Shown one piece after another: positions 24,101 through 33,916 of a DNA stretch of 64,000 nucleotides. Within the stretch, counting starts at the first letter, position 1, and every line of letters starts with the position of its first letter. Under the pieces are notes generated by a model, which saw only the letters and a program-made list of their open reading frames with translations, was not told the DNA's origin and ran no database searches. A program made the translations under genes and the position numbers. This stretch comes from Typha latifolia (lineage: Eukaryota; Streptophyta; Magnoliopsida; Poales; Typhaceae): the NCBI GenBank assembly GCA_019914945.1, contig CM034099.1, positions 3,968,001-4,032,000 on the forward strand, written 5' to 3'.

Positions 24101-27100
24101 GTACATAAAGCAAAACTAGAGGATAATGAGATAAGAAAAAGAATTCTTGATTTTTGAAGAGAATTATTGCATTACATTAATTTCAAGAAGAAACTAATAA
24201 AAGGAGTATCAACATTGTACAAGCATCTTACCTTAAAGCGTGTCCCAATTGAAGAGAATTTTGAAGATTTTGAGGACTCCTCTGGAAGTGGTGGAAACAA
24301 ACCTGCTACAAAGGAGCATTCAGAAGCATTGAGTAATTCCTGATGTTCAGCCACTACATAGTCCTTATTTTTGTCCAGGAAATAATCCGCCTGATATGTT
24401 ACCTGCAGAGGGTATGGATATTAGTTTTTATTGACCTGAACAATTCACATCTGAAAAGGATTGCTAGAGTTGTTAACAAATGCTTACATCCCCTGCATAA
24501 TGTGAGATCGTAAAATCAGTACGAGAAAGCTTTGGTTTGCTAAAACGCTTGTGGTTCTTAAATGTTTGATACATTTTCTGAGCAAATGTTTCATGTGTCG
24601 CCCTAGGAAACATGCTGATAGACAAAAATAAGAAACAATTATTAAGCTTAGTCAGTAGCTGCAATTAATAAAATTATCATTATCTAAATCAAATTACATG
24701 GCAAATCGTCATAATCCAGTTATTAGCTAATACTATCAGTCAGTCACAACAAGTTAAAAATCTAGGAGGAATAGACAAAGGAGAAACAAGAAGAGTGAAG
24801 CAATGAAATTTACCACTTACCAGGCTTCATCAAGAAGTGCAATAACACCGCCTGGTTTCTGCACAAAAGGGAGAATAACAGAACGAGCAAATGTGTCATC
24901 CATATTGCATTAAAAGTTGGATATAGAGATTAAGAGAATAAGCATATCCATATATCACAATGGATAACCCTATAAAAACAAATGAACTGTCTACCTTCTC
25001 AATCAAGTCGAGCACATCTGTATTATCAACAAACTCAATATAACTCCAGCTAATCTCCTCCCTTGTATACTCTTCCTGCTCCATTTTGAAAACGTGCTGA
25101 CAACACAGAAATACATGTTAATGTTTCTTCTTTTGGTATAGGATACAGGCTACTTCTAAATCGAATTGACAACTTCCAGAATCATAGCCAAATATAAAGC
25201 TCATGTTCAGGCATACCTGGTTAAAATGCTGTTGTAGTTTTTCATTTGTAAAGTTAATGCATAATTGTTCAAAACTGTTCACCAAAGATGATAAACTTAG
25301 ATCAAGAAATAAGGTTAATTATTATTCATTTATTAGAAAAATATATATATATTGATGGCTTACCTATTGGTTTTGAAACTCTCAAAGCCATAGATATCAA
25401 GAACTCCGATCAATTGTTTGGAATTTGGGTCCTGCCCAATTGTCATATTAATTTTCTGTACCAGCCTGTAGAGAGTACAATCAGGCACATTCATTCTTGC
25501 TTTGCATGAACAATAATGAAATAAGTCAATAACTATAGAATAATATGGAACCACATTAATCGATTCAATCAGAACAAATGACATTTCAAGTCATTACCAA
25601 TCAAATAATCGGGAATAAATTGTTTTTGCTAATCCATCCCTGGTGACAAGTGCAGAAGCAGGATCCAGTGCCCTATTAATAACTTCTTCTCGTGTTACTA
25701 TTAATCGTGTAATCAGTGCTTTTTCCAGTTTCTTGCAGTCACACCTGCAATAAGCATTAGGTAAGACATGTTTGTCAGAAAAGAGTTAGGAAAAACAAAT
25801 GAAGTACAGATCCAAAAAGAAATTGGTCATACATTAATAGTTCTGCTGTCATTTCAAGATGGAACCTTGACTTCTCATCCTTTATTACAGATGAATCTGC
25901 CTCTTTCCCCTTCGTGAAATCAACATTTCCAAGATGCAGTATGGAAGCTACAACCCTGAATATAGCCTCCTGAAATATTAATATATCATTTGAAAACAAT
26001 TATTTATTTTAAAAACAAGTATTACCTTATGATTAAAAGAGACAGAAGTTGCTAACCTGTTCTTGCTCACTGATTCCAACTATATCCATGGCCCTTCTGG
26101 TTTCTAAATATTCATAAGCATCATCTATCCTCTCCACTTGAATGCAAGTGGACTGGTTTAGATAATGAAATGATTTGGGGTCTGCCAATTTGTACTTCTT
26201 GATATCCTGCCAATTAGATGAATTCCATTTGAGAATGGTGTAGTGTAGTGAAAATAAATGCTAGAAGGCCCAAGAGTGAGCACTAGTCAGCATAATATAC
26301 CTCGGGGGGTGCAGCACAAAGAAAGTAAAAGCAATGGTAGTTTCTTTCAGGACTATTGATTTGGCAAACACGAGACCTTTCAAGCAAGTAGGTTCTAACA
26401 GCAGCACCAGATATCTTTCCATAGTCATCAAATTGGATCTCAACGAATTTACCAAACCGACTTCACCAAAATATCAAAGATGAAATGAGAAAAATCCACA
26501 AGTTAATTGGAGATAATCAAGCAGGATTAAACAACTATTATTTTAACTTTTATTAGTCTAATCAAAGTACACAATAAAAGAAAAGTATGACGAATATGAT
26601 ATAGGAATGGCTTACCTGGAGTTGTTGTTGCGGACAGTTTTTGCATTCCCAAAGGCTTCCAGAACTGGATTAGACTGAATTAAGAACCAGAATGGATCAA
26701 TCAAACAAAACCTCTCTCTAGACATCAAGGAAAAGAATAACAGTGGTACTTAGAATTTACATAAAATTAAGACAAGTTCCCTAACTTACTTCTAGAACTT
26801 GCTGCTCAACAGACCTTCCTTCAGTTCCAGATCGTCCACCCAAGAATGCAAGATATCTCATGAGCATCTTTGTTGCTTCAGTTTTACCGGCACCACTTTC
26901 ACCACTTACCAAAATGGAGTTGTTTTTCCCTTCATGTATCATTGCCCTATTATCTTATTCATGTACTCATTTAGAAATAGGTTGAAGTACGCCAACTTGT
27001 GAGTCATGAATGACATATAAGAGATCACCTGTAAGCAGCTTCTGCGATTGCAAAACAGTGAGGACTCAGCTCTCCGATTTCTGCACCTTTATACTGTTCC

Positions 27101-30100
27101 ATAGTCTCTTGGCTAACAAGATGAGGCAACCTTTGAAATGGGTTTATTGCAATCAAAATGTTGCCGGTGTATGTCTGCATATGCCAGAGAATATTCTCAA
27201 CACAGTTTATGCAAATTTCAGTATTACTCCCTTAAGCGTCAACGGAATCTGAAATAAACCGACTCACATAAATTTCGTTCTGTGCAAACCGGACAGCCAG
27301 GTTTTCTAGAACACCAGGTTCATGCAAGTATGATAATTTTGTCATGTCATCTACTCCTCCTGGCGGAGCTTCTGTATCTTTCGGAAACACCTTTGATACA
27401 TCTGCAACAACCTATGATGAAAAATCAAGTAGGACCAGTGTCAACATCTACATACTTCTGCACAACTTTCATAGTAGAGGTACTAAAATACCAAGAGTCG
27501 CATTTTCTATTTTTAGGAATTTGAGATCTATTTACAATAACCCGGTCATAATAACATATCTATCTCAAATTCATACCCTTTTGGTGCAATTATACCTAGT
27601 AAAAAAATTTAATAGTATAGGTTTTAAATAGCATTAAACTGGTAGAGGGTCAACCTTATCGTCAAAAGGAACAACCCGCATAGAAACCCCTATTAAATTG
27701 TTGAAGACAAAATGTATTATCTTTAACTACAACTGTTGCTAGACATACATAGTAGGCCTTTTCAAAGACAGAAGTGCCGATCTTCCATAATTCGCCCTAT
27801 GAACTTTTGCTTCCTTGGTTTCTGTTAGATAACCAATTAACCTAAAGGATCAAGCTGTAACATAACAGACCAACAATGCATTACATGCCCCTTCACATGC
27901 AGCCCTCATACATTATACATATACAAATGAAAGACACGACGATATGCGACCCCTCCACACTACATCAAAATAGAAAATAAAAATTGAGTATAAATCAGGC
28001 TAAAACAAGGCTTGAACTCATGACCCTCTAGAAAATCTGGCTTATTATCATGTTAGATAATCAATTAACTGAAAGGCTTAAGTTGTTACACGCTAGACTA
28101 GCTATGCATAATTGCATATCATAACTTTATAGCTTTAACAATTTCAAACATGATTTTAACTAGCAAATATTGACCACATATGTATGCCGCTCGCATATGG
28201 GTTTACATACTGCATATACAGATATGCCCTGTGCAACCCCTGACTTCCTGAATATGTGGCCACCTTTTCGAACAATGATCCTACATCTCAAATCATCTGG
28301 AAAACATATTGCAAGACATCGCTCATTTTCTATTAGATATGGAAATTACATCATAGACAAGCTTGAGGAAATTTGAGAAGTCATGAAAGGGAGTCCTAGG
28401 TAAACGACAGTTCAAATGGTTAGATATATATAGTTAAGGACCTAATAAAATTAACATGCTAGTATCCTAATGTATGTGTAGTTCATTGGTAATAATGACA
28501 AAGGATCCATGGAGTTTTTACAAGAAGTATCTGTAAACGTATGTATATATGCAAACATATACTGTCCATGTATATGTGTGCATGCGTGTCTGTATATATG
28601 CATTGCGGTTGTGCACTATGCCCTTAACAGAGTTCCCTTTCTTGCTAATTCACTTTTTTATGTATTCTTTAGTTGCAGAGGACTGTTGGCAGCAATAGAT
28701 GTCATCGGAGAACACGTTATAGTCAGAGTGAATTTAGGTTATCTGGTGTGCAGGGAGGCAGAGAACTTAATGTGCCTACTGACCATTGTTGTCTAGTCTC
28801 CTCATCTGTGAGAGAATATCAAACGTTCTCCACCAAATCTACTAGTTTCTCTTTGACCCCACATAAGTGCCTTGGAAATATTTGTCACAAAAACTTGCCT
28901 TGGAATTGCACATATATGTGAAAGGAAAGGTGCTTATTTCCAGCAAATCTTTAATCAAGGATGGTTAGAAACTTAGAATTCGTCTGCAGATACATCGTGC
29001 TGATATTTAGGAATCGTCGACATGATTGAACAGCAGACAACTGAATAACTTCTTTGAAAAGTAAGAGAACAACAACAACACAACAACCAAGCCATTAGTC
29101 CTGACAGACGGAGAAACTGTTACTTTTACGTTTAGTATTATTTCCTTTCTATGTCCTTCTTGCCAGTGGAAGTGGTGGTATAGTAGGCGAATTCAGTCAT
29201 GTTAGAGTGAGGGAGCAAGTTTGACGTGAAAATTTTTGGTGTAGCGACGTAGTGTATACAGAAAAATGGAAAAACATGAATGGTAGATCATAGCTATAAT
29301 ATTTTACAGAGTTTCCTTAATCACCTTATCATCTGGCAGAAAAGAGGGAACTTTACTAAAAAAGATCTAAGTTTTCATTGGACAGGTTCCACATCCCTTC
29401 TCTCTTATGAAAATCTCTGTTCTTCATAACTGCCCTTTCGCTGAACTGTGGAAATTTTGACAGGATTCACTTGACATACCCAATAAAATCTAGAGTTATT
29501 CAGAACCACCAACTGAAAATCAGAAGGTGACGACTGTAATACCTACTTGAGCATCACTATGGCATGTCAGGAGGCAAAAGCGAAAGATTCCCTCCAACAT
29601 ATCCATAGACCTCTTCCTCTTATCTTCCTCTTATAAGAAACAATAACATGATTTGAAACAAAAAAAAGAAGGAATGTGATGGAAAACAAATATCAATACA
29701 TATGATCCAAATACGTACAAGTCCACCAATCACACAATAGAAACCAGTCTGGCAAGAATCAACAATGATATGCATATTCATGCATAGAGGCAGAACAAAC
29801 TTGAGCATATCTTATATCTTTATTCATGTGACCCATTGTATATGAATCTGTAACATGTCTCAATTGGACAATCCACTCAAAGATAGCTAACATTGAATTG
29901 AACATATAAGACTTGTGAGCAGGTAATACTGTCCATAGTTATCTTTAAGGGAATGTGGTGGGGTATTAGCCCAACAAAGCGAATGCTTCTTAAGTGTCTA
30001 TAGTCTAGCTCTTTGTTGACCGTATTAGAAAATAAGAAACATGATCAACTTCTATCAGGATAAGCAAATACATTACTTTGAAAAAAGGTTGTTCTGCATT

Positions 30101-30908
30101 CAGGAAGCAACACAGTCGAGATTTATGAAACTCTGCTCTGTAGTATAAACTATATCATGTCAGTAGTTGAAACCATACCGTTTTCCCAGTGGTTGTATTC
30201 ACATGGACTTCATGATTCTTAATCTGGAAAACCTCCCCATCAATCCAAGCTAAAACTGGATCTTCAACCCATACATGAGAACCTACAACAATGTTAACTG
30301 GGGTTCCCTGCAAAGTAAGTTAGTGTTGGTGAGTTTCATCGTTCATGAATATAAAACATCTTGGTACTTCAGAAATATCCCATCTATAGGCGTTAGTTGG
30401 ATTTTTTGATAGGGAAAAAGTGCCTTTAATTGGTCATATGTTATACCATCTTCAATTAGAATTGCTCTTCTTTAGAAAACTGTTTGCATCAGCAAACAAA
30501 ACTTTACATTCAATAAATGTGCAATAACCACTTTCTGGTGAACAACTTATATGTGTACCAATCAGTCCTAAGATTAGAAAAATTACCCCAATAAAATTCC
30601 CTAATTCTGAGTACGATGCAATTAATCTACGTCCGCAACCGCCAATACTTAATTAACTGAAACCAAGTTCTACCGTGATATTACAACTCCAAGGCAGAGG
30701 AATTAGAAAGAAAAAAAATATTCCCTAACAGCATTAGAAGAACAAAGAAATTTCGCAGATGAACTTATCATTATTGCGAGTCCTCGATCTCATAGTCTAA
30801 AAATTGATTAAAATTCGATAAACCCTAAAACTTATTCCGATCGACAATTTACATCCACGACAACGGACAATGCAACTCCAAGACAGAGAAATTAGATGCG
30901 ATTACCAT
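6271..30908 (-). CDS. Class XI myosin heavy chain A with 30-copy coiled-coil exon array (predicted ~2,675 residues)
   Basis: Actin-based motor that moves organelles and drives cytoplasmic streaming. In order: an N-terminal SH3-like segment opening [18 protein letters not shown]; a motor domain; six IQ motifs; a coiled-coil lead-in; the exon array; and a C-terminal globular DIL-type cargo tail. The 24 exons before the array total 2,934 nt (978 codons). The open array adds 1,210 codons and the 3' exons 487 codons plus a stop, all in phase. The start codon is the last three bases of exon 1 (30906-30908), followed directly by the donor GTAATC; an in-frame TAA lies six bases upstream. Canonical class XI chains are about 1,500 residues, and the excess is all in the array. 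Closest recalled homologue is the XI-K/XI-1/XI-2 group; I cannot fix the subclass. One array exon is dead and one tail exon needs a shifted donor, so expression should be confirmed. Confidence 0.9.
8061..8183 (-). other. Myosin A tail exon with lost canonical donor and 2-nt deletion
   Basis: The exon encodes the hydrophobic [15 protein letters not shown] segment. In copy B (35630-35746) it ends ASLVGRMYQ before a GTAAGC donor. In copy A the equivalent end lacks two bases and the donor reads GAGCAT, so the old exon would run into a stop within a few codons. A GTAGGG at 8055-8060, just upstream, gives an in-frame exon of 123 nt that joins phase 0 to the next exon at 7912 and drops only a few residues. 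I annotate that donor. The alternative is that copy A is damaged here. Confidence 0.6.
9734..9859 (-). pseudogene. Dead array exon (pseudo-exon) in myosin A
   Basis: This is the third unit from the 3' end. The acceptor is intact (ATCATGATAG before GC) and the exon starts in the usual frame, but codon 26 is TAA and the donor is GAAATAG where its neighbours have GTAAG. Its counterpart in gene B (38779-38904) is fully open with a good donor and belongs to the same subtype ending FLQLQ. The likely outcome is skipping, which is harmless because the exon is phase 0-0 and a whole number of heptads. Confidence 0.88.
11147..11934 (-). repeat. Long array intron, copy 1 of 4 in gene A
   Basis: A 788-nt intron between array exons, holding sequence shared with the introns at 13786-14650, 16282-17403 and 18140-18865 and with 41347-42143 in gene B. 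On the plus strand the shared order is a TTCACC start, a GACTGGTAAA-like segment, then TTTAGCTCCCAAT and a CCTAC word. It marks the end of a duplicated block of array exons. Degenerate array-intron words such as GATAGCAAGGTGTTG occur near 11842. Confidence 0.8.
13786..14650 (-). repeat. Long array intron, copy 2 of 4 in gene A
   Basis: An 865-nt intron homologous to the long intron at 11147-11934, with the same internal word order (GACTGGTAAAATATAAGCAG, then CCCAATACCTACA on the plus strand). It separates array exons 13660-13785 and 14651-14776. The exon 3' of each long intron starts a block whose second member is the FLQLQ subtype (12144-12269 and 14867-14992). Confidence 0.8.
16282..17403 (-). 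repeat. Long array intron, copy 3 of 4 in gene A
   Basis: An 1,122-nt intron sharing the TTTAGCTCCCAATATCTAC segment with the other long introns. It carries about 250-350 nt more than its relatives (around 17040-17390), with no recognisable element ends. It corresponds in position to the long intron 40203-40619 of gene B, because the next exon 5' in both genes is the 35-residue exon. Confidence 0.7.
17404..17508 (-). other. 35-residue array exon (one heptad missing), gene A
   Basis: 105 nt, open, phase 0-0. Relative to its neighbours it lacks exactly seven residues in the middle (the AEAQERN region), so heptad register is kept. Gene B has the same short exon at 40620-40724 in the matching position, so the 21-nt deletion predates the gene duplication. 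Confidence 0.88.
17819..17941 (-). other. 41-residue array exon (one residue short), gene A
   Basis: 123 nt, open, phase 0-0. One codon is missing near the start: it reads ALLSEGQ, whereas other exons have four residues before SER. Length modulo 7 is 6, so this exon shifts the heptad register by one. The matching exon in gene B (41033-41134) has the same defect plus a further 21-nt loss. Confidence 0.85.
18140..18865 (-). repeat. Long array intron, copy 4 of 4 in gene A (array 5' border)
   Basis: A 726-nt intron separating the first array exon from the coiled-coil lead-in exon 18866-19063. It is orthologous in position and sequence to 41347-42143 in gene B (shared TTTAGCTCCCA segment and TAAACATAAGCA-like words). 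It is probably the ancestral long intron from which the others were copied. Confidence 0.78.
18866..20306 (-). other. Myosin A neck (six IQ motifs) and coiled-coil lead-in
   Basis: Exons 20129-20306, 19744-19949, 19427-19546, 19233-19331 and 18866-19063. Six IQ motifs can be read: [70 protein letters not shown] and [14 protein letters not shown]. These bind calmodulin-type light chains in the family. IQ4 has lost the second basic residue of the consensus. The lead-in reads [20 protein letters not shown], then [16 protein letters not shown], as in XI-K before its single 42-residue segment. Confidence 0.88.
21207..24231 (-). mobile_element. Enlarged motor intron in myosin A with ~2.8-kb insertion of unknown class
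   Basis: The matching intron in gene B is 121 nt (44506-44626). Homology to gene B ends near 21290 and resumes only near the 3' splice site, so most of 21.3-24.18 kb is inserted. The insert has a GC-rich section at 21.84-22.56 kb, a 147-bp tandem duplication and an AT-rich end. I found no long open reading frame of a transposase or reverse transcriptase and could not fix terminal repeats or target duplications. A non-autonomous retroelement is the likeliest class. Confidence 0.55.
23148..23441. repeat. 147-bp tandem duplication inside the intron insertion
   Basis: Two consecutive, nearly identical units begin ATCCGTTTAGGTGACTCTGG at 23148 and 23295. Each includes AACAGTCTCAGACTAGATTA and ends with CCCTAACTAGAT. 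A few substitutions separate the two copies. Confidence 0.85.
27412..30178 (-). other. Large motor intron of myosin A (2.8 kb)
   Basis: Gene B's equivalent (47805-49625) is 1.8 kb. Homology is visible at both ends and in the middle, e.g. 28800-28980 with 48130-48290. About 1 kb in copy A (roughly 27.5-28.6 kb) has no counterpart. It contains two related segments with GTTAGATAACCAATTAACC (27823) and GTTAGATAATCAATTAACT (28053) and a TATG-rich simple stretch at 28.54-28.60 kb. No gene seen. Confidence 0.6.
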
Positions 30909-31063
30909 CGATTATAAGATGAACAGCAGGCGATCGCGATCGCGATCGAGGACGGGTACGATTCGATCGCCACTGATGCGTTTCGATCCGAGATCAGAGA
31001 GAGAAGTGTGAGGAGGGAGTCGATGGGATTCTCGCGACGATTCGGTCTGGCCTCCCTCCTTGG

Positions 31064-31099
<36 letters not shown>

Positions 31100-31430
31100 C
31101 CTTCTTGATCTCGCCTTCCCTTCTCTCTCTTCTGATCGTTTCCGGTCTATTCCTCTCATAGTAATGGAAGAGGGTAGCGTGCGCTGGAGACTTAGTGGGC
31201 TGCACACCAGCGGCGCGCGTAAGCTCCTCGTCTTCTAAACGAGAACGAAGACGTCAAGGGGAATTCAAATAATTCTCTGTGAGTTTATGGTTCGCTGTTG
31301 GGCGATTATTTTGCATGGGAAAATGGCGTCCGACGGACAGCTGGCAGCATCTGGTTCGACCACCTTGGATCGGACGCCGCCACGTCAGCTGATCCGCGAA
31401 ACAGCATGTTGAAACTGTTCATGGGCATGG
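30909..31430 (-). promoter_or_regulatory. Myosin A 5' UTR and proximal promoter
   Basis: The leader upstream of the ATG is conserved with gene B (50408-50930). It contains a (CT)n tract on the plus strand near 31065-31097, i.e. GA-rich in the transcript sense. An in-frame TAA stands two codons before the ATG. If transcription starts above 31.2 kb, upstream ATGs in other frames would precede the main start and could reduce translation. No TATA box is identified with confidence. Confidence 0.55.
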
Positions 31431-32595
31431 CTCTGCAATTTTTATTTATTTATTACTGTCTTTTTTATAATTATTATTTATTACTGTCAAAAAGCATTTT
31501 TATGTCATCATACCCCCCACCCTGTCATTCTTCTCTTTTTTTATTATTATTTTAATAATTATTATATTATATAAAGGGCAAAAATATTTACTCCTTTGGT
31601 GTATCTTAAAAACGGTCTAAATGACATAATATATAAGTTAAAAAATTACATCAATTATTATAAAAAAAAATGAATTATACTAAATTCAAACCATAGACTC
31701 CTAATATCAACTCCAGGGAATTGAGCATATGAGATCTATTGTTGCCTATGAAAATAGGATCCGATCATAAAGCTAATCTAAAAAAAAATTATGGAGAGTT
31801 CGAGACTACTAGACGTTGAGGATCGAGACTTTGAGGATTGATTAAAAATCTTTTATGTATAATGATTTATTTTTTATGCTTCTTTTCGTTGGAGAAGAGT
31901 AGTGTTTTTATGTTGGCTGGAATTATTTTGTTAAAAAGCTAAAATATTATTATTATTATTTTTAAAAAAAAAGAACAACTTTAATAAGAGCTTGAGCTAT
32001 AGAGAAACCTCTATTGTCAAGGGTTTTAATTAAAAATACAATCCCATATAGGCTACATAATAAGGAATTGTTTACTCATGGATAGGAATCAAATGTGATT
32101 TTTTGCACTTTCTCTATAAAAAAATAAGTATTATAAAACTGGTCAAAACCATCTCTCTTGCCATTCATTTAACAAGGGCAAAATGCTTGTAAAATGCTAT
32201 AATTGTTAACTTTAGATTTAGACAACAAATTAACTTTAGACTAAAATTTTGGTAAAACTTAAGTTTTATGTTAATGCATGAAACTCAAATAAGATAAAAT
32301 AAAGTGAGAATACTTTTCTTTCTTCATATTAGAATTAAAGATTGCGAGATGGATGTATTGTTTAAAGTTTCTTATTTTTGTGCGAACCATTCGAAAAATT
32401 TATATTTATGAATGGAAATCAAATCTCACTTGACCTCTTGACAGGTCAAAATTTGAGCCATTTATTTACTAAAATTTAGAAAGATCCTGAGCGAGCCAAA
32501 TATTAAGAAAACAAAATGGGTACTTTTACTTTATCCTTATAAAATAGGTTATATGGCAAAGGACCCAATTAAAATTATTGTTGGGCTTATGGGCT
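31431..32595. other. Upstream flank of myosin A, AT-rich, no gene
   Basis: The stretch 32366-32495 matches 51515-51640 upstream of myosin B, so it is part of the duplicated block. The rest is AT-rich with no coding signal or clear element. Confidence 0.6.
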
Positions 32596-32650
32596 TTTGG
32601 GCTTCATGAGCCTAACTACCCATTCACATCCCGGGTAGAAGAACGACTTT
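32596..32650 (+). pseudogene. Truncated 5' flank of the twin-CX9C gene at the duplication join
   Basis: The run GGGCTTCATGAGCC through CATTCACATCC and GTAGAAGAACGACT matches 52036-52090, which ends about 100 bp before the twin-CX9C ATG at 52188. No coding part is present. It marks how far the duplicated segment reached on that side. Confidence 0.75.
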
Positions 32651-32651
32651 C

Positions 32652-32712
32652 TCGACGAGATTGGGCTTTGTTGAGGAGGAGTTGGTTCCTGAACTGTTCC
32701 AAGCTCGTCAAT
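32652..32712 (-). pseudogene. APM1: Truncated APM1 exon 1 fragment at the duplication join
   Basis: On the plus strand TTGGTTCCTGAACTGTTCC resembles TTGGTTCTTGAATTGTTCC in APM1 exon 1. In the 25 bp starting there I count 22 matches, and weaker similarity extends into the part encoding [10 protein letters not shown]. The start codon is lost and the frame is not kept. It lies on the same strand and the same side of myosin B as APM1 does of myosin A, as a tandem duplication predicts. Confidence 0.65.
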
Positions 32713-33916
32713 CTCTTTTGCTGGCTTCGTTCTCTTCTCGCGGTTTATACTTTATATTTGGTGTCCAGGTGGGGCGAATCGAATACGGGTCGAATATTTG
32801 TGTGGATCCGACAGCCGGCTGTTTCGGATTTGTAAGGGCAATGCTAGGGTACCCGGAATGAAATGCTTCGTATGGATTGAAAGAATTGAAAAGAAATACT
32901 TGGAACACCACTTTCTTCTACTTTTCAGGCAAATCTATCCATCAATGTTGATTGGTTTGAAAATTTAAGAGTAGCTTGAAAACTATAATAAGCTATAAAA
33001 GAGGATGTAGTAAATTGAGCTTCTTGACCCACCAATCATATGGAGAGAATGGAGACAGCCAGCCTTACAAATAGGCAACTGATATTTCTTGTTTCTCCTC
33101 CATCTGTAATCTCTTATCATCTCATTCCTGCCCTTGCTGCTTGTCTATCTTCTTATACTCCATTTTCATGATCCTCATGGAAATATAAATGGAGGCAAAC
33201 CCCCATTTGTCACAAACCAAAAGAAAGTCCCAATTATCCTGAATGCTGAAATATAATAAGTACTTTGACTACAAAATTTTGAATATATAGTAGCGTTTGA
33301 ACTTGTTGGTCAGTTTCCTCTTTATACTGTATTAGAAGATTTAAATCATAACATACTCTGAGGAATCGCTGGATCATCTTTGATATCACACTGGATCACA
33401 TATTGAACTCTACAAACTTTAAAGCGATCAAAACTGCCTTTGGCTAAAAATATGCCAATAAAGTGTTTTCTCAAAGAAAATAAAATAAAAAATAGAGTGG
33501 CATTACATCAACATATAAGACATAACACCACGTGTCGGAGCAACATTACTTCAAAAAGTTTAAATAAAAAGGAAACAAGAAAAAGAAAAGCCCAGCGCAA
33601 TGAGAAGCTGATATGTGGTTATATAATTACAATACAAAATAGGCAGTACTAAGAGTTCCACTTGTATATGTAGAAACAGAGTTTTTAAAAACCTGAGATT
33701 TTATCAATTGCAGCTCACAGCAGAGCAGGGACTTATGGCCCTCAAATACCAGAAAGACTCATCGACCAGGATAGAAAAAAGTCAATCAATTCAATCACAA
33801 AAATGTGAGACTAGTGGATAAGCTGTTCAGAGGAACGGAGTCATATAAGCGTGTACATAATGGAAAGCAGCTCATATTTATGGACAAATTGCCGTAGAAC
33901 TCATTGTAGAGAATCA
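32713..33916. other. Spacer between the duplicates and myosin B 3' end
   Basis: No gene seen in 32713-33600. From about 33620 to 33916 similarity to the 3' flank and 3' UTR of myosin A returns (e.g. 33692-33760 with 6077-6125). Short open frames here have no family resemblance. Confidence 0.55.

Larger units (their letters stand above)
20728..30908 (-). other. Myosin A motor domain exons
   Basis: Exons in transcript order: 30906-30908 (ATG only), 30179-30307, 27268-27411, 27029-27174, 26790-26946, 26616-26674, 26301-26460, 26057-26206, 25833-25969, 25598-25744, 25364-25465, 25217-25274, 24995-25096, 24821-24858, 24488-24614, 24232-24402, 21075-21206, 20871-20980, 20728-20788. The P-loop GESGAGKT lies at 26880-26903, switch I is the NNNSSRFGKF join (26616/26460), switch II is DIYGFE in 25364-25465, and the actin-binding region includes HYIRCVKPN in 21075-21206. 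All key residues visible are intact. Every exon length equals that of its counterpart in gene B. Confidence 0.9.
5990..32650 (-). repeat. Segmental tandem duplication, copy A (myosin A with flanks)
   Basis: This block corresponds to 33.62-52.10 kb in the same orientation. Matching landmarks are the 3' flank (about 6.08 vs 33.69 kb), all motor, neck and tail exons with their introns, the 5' UTR and promoter (31.14-31.43 vs 50.64-50.93 kb), and the upstream flank (32.37-32.50 vs 51.52-51.64 kb, and 32.60-32.65 vs 52.04-52.09 kb). Copy A is longer because of the larger exon array and insertions in two introns. Similarity varies from near identity over motor exons 3-7 to moderate elsewhere. Confidence 0.85.

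Noticed and set aside
28509..28921. Possible gene in the large motor intron of gene A
   Set aside because: Part of it is TATG simple repeat and part is conserved only as intron sequence with gene B; frames are not preserved between copies.
30902..31238. Arg/Glu-rich and Leu/Ser-rich open frames in the myosin A leader (and 50391-50760 in B)
   Set aside because: They arise from the CT/GA tract of the 5' UTR. Frames are not conserved in content beyond nucleotide similarity; at most they are upstream ORFs.
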